Shown: positions 43,806-51,571 of the stretch, one piece after another
Position numbering within the stretch: position 1 is the stretch's first letter
Layout of the letters: each line of letters opens with the position of its first letter
Assembly: GCA_026393985.1 (NCBI GenBank)
Contig: JAPKZB010000081.1
Coordinates: forward strand, 155,942-219,941
Length of the DNA: 64,000 nucleotides
Direction: 5' to 3'
Origin: Acidobacteriota bacterium
Lineage (GTDB): Bacteria > Acidobacteriota > Terriglobia > Bryobacterales > Bryobacteraceae
Notes under the pieces: generated by a model
What the model was told of the DNA's origin: nothing
The model's database searches: none
Seen by the model: only the letters and a program-made list of their open reading frames with translations
Made by a program: the position numbers and the translations under genes

Positions 43806-45332
43806 GTGATCTTACGCGATACCTTTCCCGCCCCCCCGGTTGAGTTGAAGTTCGGCACGAGCGGCCGGCGGGGCGAGATCATCCATCTCACCCCGCTCGA
43901 AATTTACCTGAACGTTCTTGCCGAACTGGAGTTCCTCCTCTCGCTACCTATCGCCGAGGGAGGCATCCGTCGCGGAGAAGACTTCTACTTCGCCTGCGAC
44001 CTGCGGCCGAGTTCCCCCGACCTCGCCTCGGCCGCCGTCGAAGCTTTTCGTGTTGCCGGCATGATTCCGGTGAACTGCGGTTTCATTCCGACCCCGGCCC
44101 TCATGCACTTTTCCCTCGCCCGTGGTAAAGCTTCGCTGATGGTCACCGGCAGCCATATCCCGTTCAACCGCAACGGGTACAAGCTCAATACCTCCCGTGG
44201 CGAACTGCTGAAACACCACGAGGGCCCGATCAACGTTGGCGTGGCGGCGCTGCGCGACCGCCTCTATAGCGAGCCCGTCGAAGTTTCCCGCTTCGACAGT
44301 GCCGGCCGGTTCAAATCCGCTCCCGCGCCCCTCCCGCCGGTGGACGGCGCGGCGGCGGAGTTCTACCTCCAGCGCTATGAGACCTTCTTTGCGGGGAAAT
44401 CGCTGGCCGGCAAACGCATTCTCGTCTATCAGCACTCCGCCGTTGGCCGCGACCTGCTCGTCGCCCTCCTCGAGCGTCTCGGCGCCGCAGTCACCCCGGC
44501 CGGCCGCAGCGAAACCTTCGTCCCCATCGATACCGAAAACATCGAAGCCTCCCAACTCGCCGCTATTCAGGCGCTAGTCGACGGTCCCTACGACGCTGTC
44601 GCCTCCACCGATGGCGACAGCGACCGCCCCCTGCTACTGGGCGTTAACCACGATGGTTCCCTGCGCTTCTTCGGCGGCGACCTGCTCGGCATGGTCGTGG
44701 CCGAATATCTGGGCGCCGATGCCGTCGTCGTCCCCATCAGTTGTAACGACGCCATCGACCGCGGCAACCTCGCCTCCGTCCTGGCCCCCAAAACGCGCAT
44801 CGGCTCGCCCTTCGTCATCGCCGGCATGGAAGCCGCCTTGGCCGCGGGCAAGCGGGTCGTCTGCGGATGGGAAGCCAACGGCGGCTTCCTGTTGGGTTCG
44901 GACCTGCCTGGGTTGTGCGCCCTCGCCACGCGCGACGCCTTCCTCCCGCTGTTATGCGCGTTGTTTGCCGCCGGCCCCGGAACGTTAGGAGAGCTCTTCG
45001 ACCGGTTACCCGCACGCTTCAGCCGCGCCGCGCTGCTCAAGGAGTTTCCGCGCCCCACCAGCCTCAAGATACTCGAGCAGCTAACCCCCGAAACCATCGC
45101 CCGCTTCTTTACCGCCGCCGACGGATTCGGCCCGCTCGAACGCATCGATCGCACCGACGGAGTCCGCATGCTCTTCGCCGACGGCGACGTCGCCCACGTG
45201 CGCCCCTCCGGCAACGCGGATGAACTCCGCATCTACGCCGTCGCCGACTCCCAATCCCGGGCCGACGCGATCGCCACGGCCGGCGTCGCCCCCGACGGTA
45301 TCCTCCGCCGCCTGGAGCGCTTCGTCAGTTAA
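43806..45332 (+). CDS. Phosphohexomutase (phosphoglucomutase/phosphomannomutase family)
   Basis: 508 aa from GTG 43806. Substrate-entry LKFGTSGRRGEI, the phosphoserine loop MVTGSHIPFNRNGYKL (Ser in TGSH), the metal loop STDGDSDRPLLLG, the sugar-binding GWEANGGFLLGSD (E-N-G type), and the C-terminal phosphate loop RPSGNADELRIY. Interconverts hexose 1- and 6-phosphates; glucose versus mannose specificity is not assigned. GACAAT ends 6 nt before the start. From here to about 58.5 kb the + strand is unusually C-rich. Confidence 0.88.
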   Translation: MILRDTFPAPPVELKFGTSGRRGEIIHLTPLEIYLNVLAELEFLLSLPIAEGGIRRGEDFYFACDLRPSSPDLASAAVEAFRVAGMIPVNCGFIPTPALMHFSLARGKASLMVTGSHIPFNRNGYKLNTSRGELLKHHEGPINVGVAALRDRLYSEPVEVSRFDSAGRFKSAPAPLPPVDGAAAEFYLQRYETFFAGKSLAGKRILVYQHSAVGRDLLVALLERLGAAVTPAGRSETFVPIDTENIEASQLAAIQALVDGPYDAVASTDGDSDRPLLLGVNHDGSLRFFGGDLLGMVVAEYLGADAVVVPISCNDAIDRGNLASVLAPKTRIGSPFVIAGMEAALAAGKRVVCGWEANGGFLLGSDLPGLCALATRDAFLPLLCALFAAGPGTLGELFDRLPARFSRAALLKEFPRPTSLKILEQLTPETIARFFTAADGFGPLERIDRTDGVRMLFADGDVAHVRPSGNADELRIYAVADSQSRADAIATAGVAPDGILRRLERFVS

Positions 45333-45347
45333 CCCCGCGGGGGAGGC

Positions 45348-46448
45348 CTACGCCTCCCCCCAAACTTCGGCTGCCAACCGCCCCGTGTTCCATTCCGCCT
45401 CCCGCCCCGGGCCCGTTACGTGCAAAATGCCGTCCGCGTCCACCCGTCGCGTTACCCCCAGCAGCGGTTTCCCCGCAAACGCCACCGGCCCACCCATCTC
45501 CCAGAACACCAGCCACTTCCCTTCTCCCGGCCGCCACGGCCGCCCCATGGCCATCGCAAACAGCAACTCGTACAGCCGCCCGGCCGCGGGCGTACCAAAC
45601 ATCGCCGCGCTCTCGATGGTCGCCAGCAGGTCCTGCTGCCGCACCGCCACCCCGTCCACCAACACCGGCGCATCCCCCATCCCGAGCACCGCCGCCATCA
45701 CCGCAATCGCGTACTCCCGGTCCTCGGCCGCTGTCACTTCCTCTAGCCGCCCCGCCCGCCGACGCCGGGCCTCATGCCACCACGCCCCAAACGTCAGTCC
45801 GTCCACGGCCACCGTCTCCCGCTCCCGCACCGCCACCTCGCGGAACCGCTCGGCGAGCGTCTGCCCAATCAGCCGCAGCACCTGCCGCTGCAACTCCTCG
45901 GGCGTCGTCGAACCGGGTAACGGCTTGCCGATCGAAATCGTGACGTCCCACCGCCGCCAGGGAAACCACGGCGAAGGCGTCGGCGAAAGCGGATGCTTCC
46001 ACAACCCGCTCAGGTGCATGGGAATAATCGGCGCCTCCGTACCCTGCAGAATCTTTTCATATCCCCGCCGGAACGGTCCCATGGCGCCCGTCCGCGTGAT
46101 CTCGCCCTCGGGAAAGATCCCCACCATGTGCCCTTGCTGAATCACCGCCTGCGCCCCGCGCAGGTTGGCGACAATCTCCCGAATCCCCTCCTGCGCCATC
46201 GGAATACAAAACAGCGCCTTGGCAAACGGCTGCGCGTACTTATTCTCGTAGTAAGGCTTCCACAGCAGATACCGGATCCACCGCCGCGTGCCGCTCCCCA
46301 TCAGGAACGCATCGAGAAACGAGTAATGGTTCGCCGCCACCAGCGCTGGGCCGCTCGCGGGCAGCCGTTCCCCTCGCCGCCGCACGCGCAGCAACACCAA
46401 CAGGACGCCGTGCATGAACAGGCGCAAAGCTTCCGAAAAGAGAATCAA
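45348..46448 (-). CDS. 1-acyl-glycerol-3-phosphate acyltransferase-like (PlsC) protein
   Basis: 366 aa. Acyltransferase motifs ANHYSFLDAFLMG (NHx4D), FPEGEITRTG, IIPMHLSG. The catalytic part fills about residues 1-190. The C-terminal ~170 residues, from TFGAWWHEARRRR onward with GMGDAPVLVDGVAVRQQDL and YELLFAMAMGRPW, are not part of the core fold and unrecognised. Acylates lysophospholipid or another acceptor at the membrane. Start overlaps the ROK kinase stop (ATGA). Confidence 0.8.
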   Translation of the reverse strand: MILFSEALRLFMHGVLLVLLRVRRRGERLPASGPALVAANHYSFLDAFLMGSGTRRWIRYLLWKPYYENKYAQPFAKALFCIPMAQEGIREIVANLRGAQAVIQQGHMVGIFPEGEITRTGAMGPFRRGYEKILQGTEAPIIPMHLSGLWKHPLSPTPSPWFPWRRWDVTISIGKPLPGSTTPEELQRQVLRLIGQTLAERFREVAVRERETVAVDGLTFGAWWHEARRRRAGRLEEVTAAEDREYAIAVMAAVLGMGDAPVLVDGVAVRQQDLLATIESAAMFGTPAAGRLYELLFAMAMGRPWRPGEGKWLVFWEMGGPVAFAGKPLLGVTRRVDADGILHVTGPGREAEWNTGRLAAEVWGEA

Positions 46449-47233
46449 CCGCGCACCGCCAGCGCCAGCGCGCCCAGCGTCCCGGCGCGTTGTCCAAACT
46501 TAGGGGCGCGGATTACCGGCATCGGCGCATACCCGGCCATGGACCGCTTGGCGGCCGCCCGTACCTTCGCTAACATCCCGGCGTGTTTCATCACGCCTCC
46601 CCCGACTAACACCATCCGCGGCGATAATACGCAAGTATAAATTTGAATCGCCATGCCCAGATACTCCGCCGCTAAGTCATAATCATATCCCCGCGCGGCA
46701 ATCGCCGGCCCGGAAGCCAACCCTTCGAGACAGTCCCCATGCGCATGGCAGATGCCCGGCGCCGCGTCCACCCGCGGCACCCGCACGTGCCCCATCTCCG
46801 GATGCAGCAGCCCGTGCAGTAACTTGCCGCCCACCACCCCTCCGCCGCCGATCCCCGTTCCCACCGTCACATAGAGCAGCGGATCCACACCCTGCCCCGC
46901 GCCCCACAACTGCTCGCCCAACGCCGCACCATTCACGTCGGTATCCAGTACCGTCGGCGTCCGCAGCGCGCTCTCGACGGCCGCCTGAATGCCAAAGCCG
47001 CGCCACGCCACCTTCGGCGTTGTCTTCGCAATGCGGCCCGCCCCCAGTTCCACCGGGCCAAAGCAGGCGATGCCCACCCGCTTCAATCTCCGCCCCGCGA
47101 AAAACGCGGCCACCCCCGCCATGGTCTCCTCCGGCGTCGTCGTCGGGATCTCCGCCGACATCACCACGTCCGCCGGCCCCGTCCCCACCGCGCACACGAA
47201 CTTCGTGCCTCCCGCCTCGATCGCTCCGAACAT
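46445..47233 (-). CDS. ROK-family sugar kinase (fructokinase-like)
   Basis: 262 aa from ATG 47233. ATP loop MFGAIEAGGTKFVCAVG, catalytic Asp in VLDTDVNGAALGE, YVTVGTGIGGGGVVGG, and HPEMGHVRVPR followed by the zinc-site variant ICHAHGDCLEGLASGPAI, which is the fructokinase/mannokinase (YdhR-like) form rather than the glucokinase CxCGxxGC form. TACAAT ends 6 nt before the ATG, so leaderless is likely. Followed by the acyltransferase with a 4-nt overlap. Confidence 0.88.
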   Translation of the reverse strand: MFGAIEAGGTKFVCAVGTGPADVVMSAEIPTTTPEETMAGVAAFFAGRRLKRVGIACFGPVELGAGRIAKTTPKVAWRGFGIQAAVESALRTPTVLDTDVNGAALGEQLWGAGQGVDPLLYVTVGTGIGGGGVVGGKLLHGLLHPEMGHVRVPRVDAAPGICHAHGDCLEGLASGPAIAARGYDYDLAAEYLGMAIQIYTCVLSPRMVLVGGGVMKHAGMLAKVRAAAKRSMAGYAPMPVIRAPKFGQRAGTLGALALAVRG

Positions 47234-47239
47234 CGTTTC

Positions 47240-47245
47240 ATTGTA
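47240..47245 (-). promoter_or_regulatory. -10 box TACAAT before the ROK kinase
   Basis: TACAAT (47245-47240, five of six consensus bases) ends 6 nt before the ATG at 47233, leaving no Shine-Dalgarno. Confidence 0.45.
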
Positions 47246-47292
47246 GTGTAGTAGTGTATGTCGACGCGGAGCCATGCCTCCCGCCCCGCTGC

Positions 47293-47298
47293 TACACT
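47293..47298 (+). promoter_or_regulatory. -10 box TACACT before kdsC
   Basis: TACACT ends 9 nt before the ATG at 47308. The sequence between contains GAGGAG, so either a very short leader or upstream transcription with Shine-Dalgarno use is possible. Confidence 0.3.
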
Positions 47299-47307
47299 GA
47301 GGAGTTC

Positions 47308-47859
47308 ATGGACCTCGTCTTCTCTCCCGCGCTTCTCGCCCAAGCCGCCAAAATCCAACTCCTCCTCATGGATGTCGATGGCGTCATGACCGACGGCACC
47401 CTGTGGAACGTCCCCGCCCCGGACGGTCAGATCTTTGAAACCAAGGGCTTTGACTCGCAGGACGGCATCGGCCTGCAGTGGTTGAGCTGGTACGGCATCA
47501 AAACCGGCGTCATCAGCGGCCGCGTCTCGCCGGCCACCGAAGTCCGCGCCAAGCAGTGCAAAATGGCCTACATCTACCAGGGCCACATCGAAAAGATTCC
47601 GATCCTCGAAGAGATCCTGGCCGACGCCAGAATCAGCCCGGAGCAGGTAGCCTACATCGGCGACGACTTCACCGACGTCGTCATCATGCGCCGCGTCGGC
47701 CTCAGCATCGCCGTGGCCAACGCCCGGCCGGAGGTCAAAGCCGCCGCCCACTGGACCACCCCCAACCGCGGCGGCTGCGGCGCCGTCCGCGATGCCGTCC
47801 AGTTGATCCTCACCGCCCAGGACATCTGGCCCGAAATCATCAAGAAATACGAGCTATGA
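47308..47859 (+). CDS. kdsC: 3-deoxy-D-manno-octulosonate-8-phosphate phosphatase (KdsC-type HAD)
   Basis: 183 aa from ATG 47308 with GAGGAG upstream. HAD motif I LLLMDVDGVMTDGTL, motif II VISGR, motif IV YIGDDFTDVVIMRRVGLSIAVANA, and RGGCGAVRDAVQLIL near the C-terminus, the KdsC signature. Makes KDO for LPS. Overlaps the ACT-DUF5612 gene by 4 nt (ATGA). Confidence 0.9.
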   Translation: MDLVFSPALLAQAAKIQLLLMDVDGVMTDGTLWNVPAPDGQIFETKGFDSQDGIGLQWLSWYGIKTGVISGRVSPATEVRAKQCKMAYIYQGHIEKIPILEEILADARISPEQVAYIGDDFTDVVIMRRVGLSIAVANARPEVKAAAHWTTPNRGGCGAVRDAVQLILTAQDIWPEIIKKYEL

Positions 47860-48509
47860 AGCAGCGGATTGGCCTCGAGGCGCGCGGCGACGCCGGTCCC
47901 GGCTTCCTGCACCAGCTTACCGGCGTCATCGCCCATCACTCCGGCGACATCGTCTCGGTCGAAATCATCGAAAGCGTGGTCCACTCCCGCACCTTCCTCG
48001 AAATCGACCTCCCCGGCGATGCCGCGGCTCTGCTCGACGAGCTCCGCGCCCTCGAGCGCGTCCACGAAGTCGAACTCGTCGATACCTTGCAGAAGGTATA
48101 TGGCAAGCGCATCATCATCATGGGCGGCGGCGCCCAGGTAGGCCAAGTCGCCATCGGCGCCATCATGGAGGCCGACCGCCACAACATCCGCGGCGAGCAC
48201 ATCTCTGTCGACACCATCCCCTTGGTCGGCGAACAGTCCCTGGCGGCGGCCGTGCGCGCCGTGGCCCGTCTGCCCCGCGCCAAGGCGCTGGTCCTGGCCG
48301 GCTCCCTGATGGGCGGCGAAATCGAAGTGGCCGTCCGCGAGGTGCGCGCCAAAGGCCTCCTCGTCGTGAGCCTGAACATGGCCGGCTCCGTCCCCGACGC
48401 CGCCGACCTCGTCGTCACCGACCCCGTCCAGGCCGGCGTCATGACGGTGATGGCCGTAGCGGACACCGCCAAGTTCTCTGTCGGTAAACTTACCCGCCGG
48501 ATCTTCTAG
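47856..48509 (+). CDS. ACT domain plus DUF5612-like protein (archaeal-type)
   Basis: 217 aa. N-terminal ACT-like fold (GFLHQLTGVIAHHSGDIVSVEIIE), then KRIIIMGGGAQVGQVAIGAIMEADRHNIRGE, ISVDTIPLVGEQSLAAAVRAV, LVLAGSLMGGEIEVAVREV and ADLVVTDPVQAGVMTVMAVADTA. From memory this closely follows the ACT-DUF5612 proteins of methanogenic archaea, whose function is unknown; the GGGAQVGQ loop suggests nucleotide binding. Coupled to kdsC by ATGA. Base composition matches its neighbours, so any transfer was not recent. Confidence 0.7.
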   Translation: MKQRIGLEARGDAGPGFLHQLTGVIAHHSGDIVSVEIIESVVHSRTFLEIDLPGDAAALLDELRALERVHEVELVDTLQKVYGKRIIIMGGGAQVGQVAIGAIMEADRHNIRGEHISVDTIPLVGEQSLAAAVRAVARLPRAKALVLAGSLMGGEIEVAVREVRAKGLLVVSLNMAGSVPDAADLVVTDPVQAGVMTVMAVADTAKFSVGKLTRRIF

Positions 48510-48595
48510 CCGGCCCCAGACCCCGCCCGGGCATCCACCCGCATGGCCGGGCCGCAGCCATTCACGCGTGGCGTAACGACTATCATAGGGAAGGA

Positions 48596-50008
48596 ATGCA
48601 CCGGAGCTTCTGTCTCATCCTCGTAGCTCTGCCCCTGGCCGCCCACCATCCCTGCCAATCCTGCCACCCCGCCCAGGTCTCCGCCTTCGCCCGCACCCCC
48701 ATGGGCAACGCCATCGGCCCCGCCCCACCCGCCTCCCCCGGCGGCTTCACCCACGCCCCCTCCCAATCCCGCTTCGACTCCTTCACCCGCGGCAGCCAGA
48801 TGTGGCACCGCCTCACCCGCGGCCCCCTCTCCGCCGAATTCCCCATCGCCCTCCGCATCGGCTCCGGCGCCCACGCCGCCGGCTACCTCCTCCGCCACGG
48901 CAACACCCTCTTCCAATCCCCCGCCGCCCTCTACCGCCAAAACCAACTCTGGGCCCCCGCCCCCGGCTACGAACAACACCCCCGCCTCGACTTCGACCGC
49001 CGCGTCACCCCCCAATGCCTCGACTGTCACTCCAGCGGCGACCCCGCCAACCCCCAACCCATCGCCTGCCACCAATGCCACGGCGACCCCACCGCCCACC
49101 TCGCCCAACCCTCCCGCGCCAGCATCACCAACCCCGCCCGCCTCGCCCCCGCCGCCCGCGACGCCGTCTGCGAGTCCTGCCACCTCACCGGCGAAACCCG
49201 CATCGGCCCCCTCACCATCGTCTACGACCGCCCCCGCCAGGACCTCCGCGTTGTCAGCCACGTCGAACAACTCGCCCGCAGCGAATGTGCCGCCCAATCC
49301 GCCGGCAAGCTCTGGTGCGGCTCCTGCCACGCCCCCCACGGCCCCGCCATCGACGTCACCGCCACCTGCCGCTCCTGCCACCCCTCCCTCCCCGCCTCCC
49401 ATCCCGCCTCCCCCCAACCCTGCGCCACCTGCCACATGCCCCGCCGCCCCGCCTCCGACGGCGGCCACAGCGCCTTCACCGACCACCGCATCCAGTCCCG
49501 CCCCGCCACCTCCTCCCGCACCCCCGCCCAACTCCGCGTCTGGCGCGACGCCGGCACCCCCTTCGAGCGCGAGCGCGCCCTCGGCCTCGCCTCTATCGAA
49601 ATCGGCGAACGCGACGGCGCCCCTGAACTCATCCAGGACGGCTACCGCCGCCTCGCCGCCCTCATCGCCCGTCTCGACCGCGACCCCGACGTCCTCGCCG
49701 CTCTCGGCATGGTCCTCTTCCTCAAGGACCAGAAAGCCGACGCCCGCAAACTCCTCCGCACCGCCGTCTCGCTCCGTCCCGACGATCCCGCTCTCCGCGA
49801 AAAACTCGCCCTCCTCGAAAAGGCCTTCGGCGACCTCCCCGCCGCCATCACCCACCTCGAACGCGCCGTCGCCCTCGATCCCCTCTCCCCCCGCGCCTGG
49901 TTCCTCCTCGCCGAATGCCAGCCCGCTCAGCGGCGCGCCGTCCTCACCCGCTACCTCCGCCTCGTCCCCCAAAGCCTCCTCGCCCGCGAAGCCCTCCTAA
50001 CCCCCTAA
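48596..50008 (+). CDS. Heptahaem cytochrome c with C-terminal TPR region (A)
   Basis: 470 aa, signal peptide MHRSFCLILVALPLAA. Seven CxxCH motifs: CQSCH, CLDCH, CHQCH, CESCH, CGSCH, CRSCH, CATCH, the last followed by MPRRP. Residues 305-470 are TPR-like (RDPDVLAALGMVLFLKDQKADARKLL, ITHLERAVALDPLSPRAWFLLAE). Cytochrome c554-like periplasmic electron carrier or oxidoreductase. Oriented opposite to the related cluster at 50026-58461. Extreme use of C-ending codons. Shine-Dalgarno AGGGAAGGA directly before the ATG, with TATCAT 9 nt upstream. Confidence 0.85.
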   Translation: MHRSFCLILVALPLAAHHPCQSCHPAQVSAFARTPMGNAIGPAPPASPGGFTHAPSQSRFDSFTRGSQMWHRLTRGPLSAEFPIALRIGSGAHAAGYLLRHGNTLFQSPAALYRQNQLWAPAPGYEQHPRLDFDRRVTPQCLDCHSSGDPANPQPIACHQCHGDPTAHLAQPSRASITNPARLAPAARDAVCESCHLTGETRIGPLTIVYDRPRQDLRVVSHVEQLARSECAAQSAGKLWCGSCHAPHGPAIDVTATCRSCHPSLPASHPASPQPCATCHMPRRPASDGGHSAFTDHRIQSRPATSSRTPAQLRVWRDAGTPFERERALGLASIEIGERDGAPELIQDGYRRLAALIARLDRDPDVLAALGMVLFLKDQKADARKLLRTAVSLRPDDPALREKLALLEKAFGDLPAAITHLERAVALDPLSPRAWFLLAECQPAQRRAVLTRYLRLVPQSLLAREALLTP

Positions 50009-50025
50009 TACCCCCCCCCCAATAC

Positions 50026-51567
50026 CTACCCCCCTGACACCTGCCGCAACAGCCGCCGCACAAAATCATCCTCCGGAAACAGCTCCATGTACTTCGTCAG
50101 CGTCTCCTTAGCCTCCGCGTACCGCTGTAACTGAATCAACCGCAACGCCAGCGACTTATACAGCACCGCATGAAACGGCGCCACCCCAATCCCCTCCCGC
50201 AGCACCGCCACCGCCCGCTCGTTCTGCCCCGTCCGCGCCAGCGCCTCCCCCCAATCCTCGTACGTCGTCGCCACCTTCCAGCCCCGCGCCATCGCCTTCT
50301 CCAACTGCTCGGCCGCCAGCGCATAATTCTTCTCCCGCAGCGCCCGCCGCCCCAGCGTCGCCAACACCAATCCATCCTCCGGCTTCTCCCTCGCCGCCAA
50401 TCCCAACCGCTGCGTAAACCCCCGCATCCACTGCGGCCCCTTCTCCGCCACCATCCCGTAGGCCTGCATCTCCACCAGCGCCCCCCACGGCTTCCCCGCC
50501 CGGTTCACCGCCACCAGCTCCTCCCCCGTCTCGAGCGCCAACTTCGCCTCCGGCCGCCTTGGAATCCGGTGGTTCGTCAACGCCGCGTGCGCAATCACCC
50601 CCACCTCCCGCTTCGGCATATGGCACCCCACACAGTTACTCTGCGCCGCGTGCTGCGCCGCTAACTTCCCCCCGTGGCAGCTCATGCACTTCGCCTGATA
50701 ATCCACTGTTTCCTCGTGCGGATTATGGCAGCTCTGACAACTCATCGCCCCGCTCTTCTGGAAACACTCACTCAGCCGCATCGACTCGTGGTGCTCGAGC
50801 AAATCCGTCTCCTTCTGCCGCGGCAGCCGGAAGATCGCCAGCGTATCCCCCAACCGCTGCCCCGGCCGGTAATCCGCCTCCACCTTGCCCGGCAGCAGCA
50901 CCCGCGCATCCCCGCCCTGGTGGCACCGCATGCAGATCTCGTCCGCCCGCTCCCGGTCCAGCCGCTTCGGGTTCACAATCGTCGCCTTCCCCCCGCCCGC
51001 CGCCACATGCTGCTTACCCGGCCCGTGGCAAGCCTCGCAGCCAATCGCCAGCTCGGCAAACGGCGGATCCTCATACTTCCCGCTCGTCTGCGCCACCGGC
51101 TGCGGCCGTCCGCTGTGGCAGTGAATACACCCCGCCGCAATCGGCCGGTTAAACCCGTAATCGGCAAACTCGTAACCCGGCGACAAACCCCACTGCCCCA
51201 CCCGCGAGTAATACGACAACGGAGCCTGAAACAAATGCTCCCCCCGCTGCACCACAAAACTATACCCGTTCACCCCCGACCCGATCGCCCACCGCACCAC
51301 CTGCTCATGCGCAAACCCCTCCCCCGTCTCCCGCTGCTTCATCACCCCCTGCTCCACCCGCACGCTGAGCTCCCGCCGCAGCCGCTCGGCGCTCACCTTC
51401 ACCTCCCCACCCCCCACCTTCCCCGCGTGCTCCCCCGCCACGCTCATGCTCCGTCCCATCGCCGACTGCTTCCAGTGGTCGCTAATCGCCCGGTGGCACG
51501 GCGCACACCGTTCCGACCCCACATAATCCCCCCCCCACAAACTCGCCCCCACTAACAGCAGCCACAT
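50026..51567 (-). CDS. Heptahaem cytochrome c with C-terminal TPR region (B)
   Basis: 513 aa, leader MWLLLVGASLWGGDY. Seven CxxCH: CAPCH, CIHCH, CEACH, CMRCH, CQSCH, CMSCH, CVGCH followed by MPKRE. TPR-like C-terminus (ALREKNYALAAEQLEKAM, AEAKETLTKYMELFPEDD). Same architecture as the gene at 48596 and convergent with it (17 bp apart). Last of a five-gene same-strand run; starts 4 bp after the CRTAC1 stop. Confidence 0.87.
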   Translation of the reverse strand: MWLLLVGASLWGGDYVGSERCAPCHRAISDHWKQSAMGRSMSVAGEHAGKVGGGEVKVSAERLRRELSVRVEQGVMKQRETGEGFAHEQVVRWAIGSGVNGYSFVVQRGEHLFQAPLSYYSRVGQWGLSPGYEFADYGFNRPIAAGCIHCHSGRPQPVAQTSGKYEDPPFAELAIGCEACHGPGKQHVAAGGGKATIVNPKRLDRERADEICMRCHQGGDARVLLPGKVEADYRPGQRLGDTLAIFRLPRQKETDLLEHHESMRLSECFQKSGAMSCQSCHNPHEETVDYQAKCMSCHGGKLAAQHAAQSNCVGCHMPKREVGVIAHAALTNHRIPRRPEAKLALETGEELVAVNRAGKPWGALVEMQAYGMVAEKGPQWMRGFTQRLGLAAREKPEDGLVLATLGRRALREKNYALAAEQLEKAMARGWKVATTYEDWGEALARTGQNERAVAVLREGIGVAPFHAVLYKSLALRLIQLQRYAEAKETLTKYMELFPEDDFVRRLLRQVSGG

Positions 51568-51571
51568 CGCC

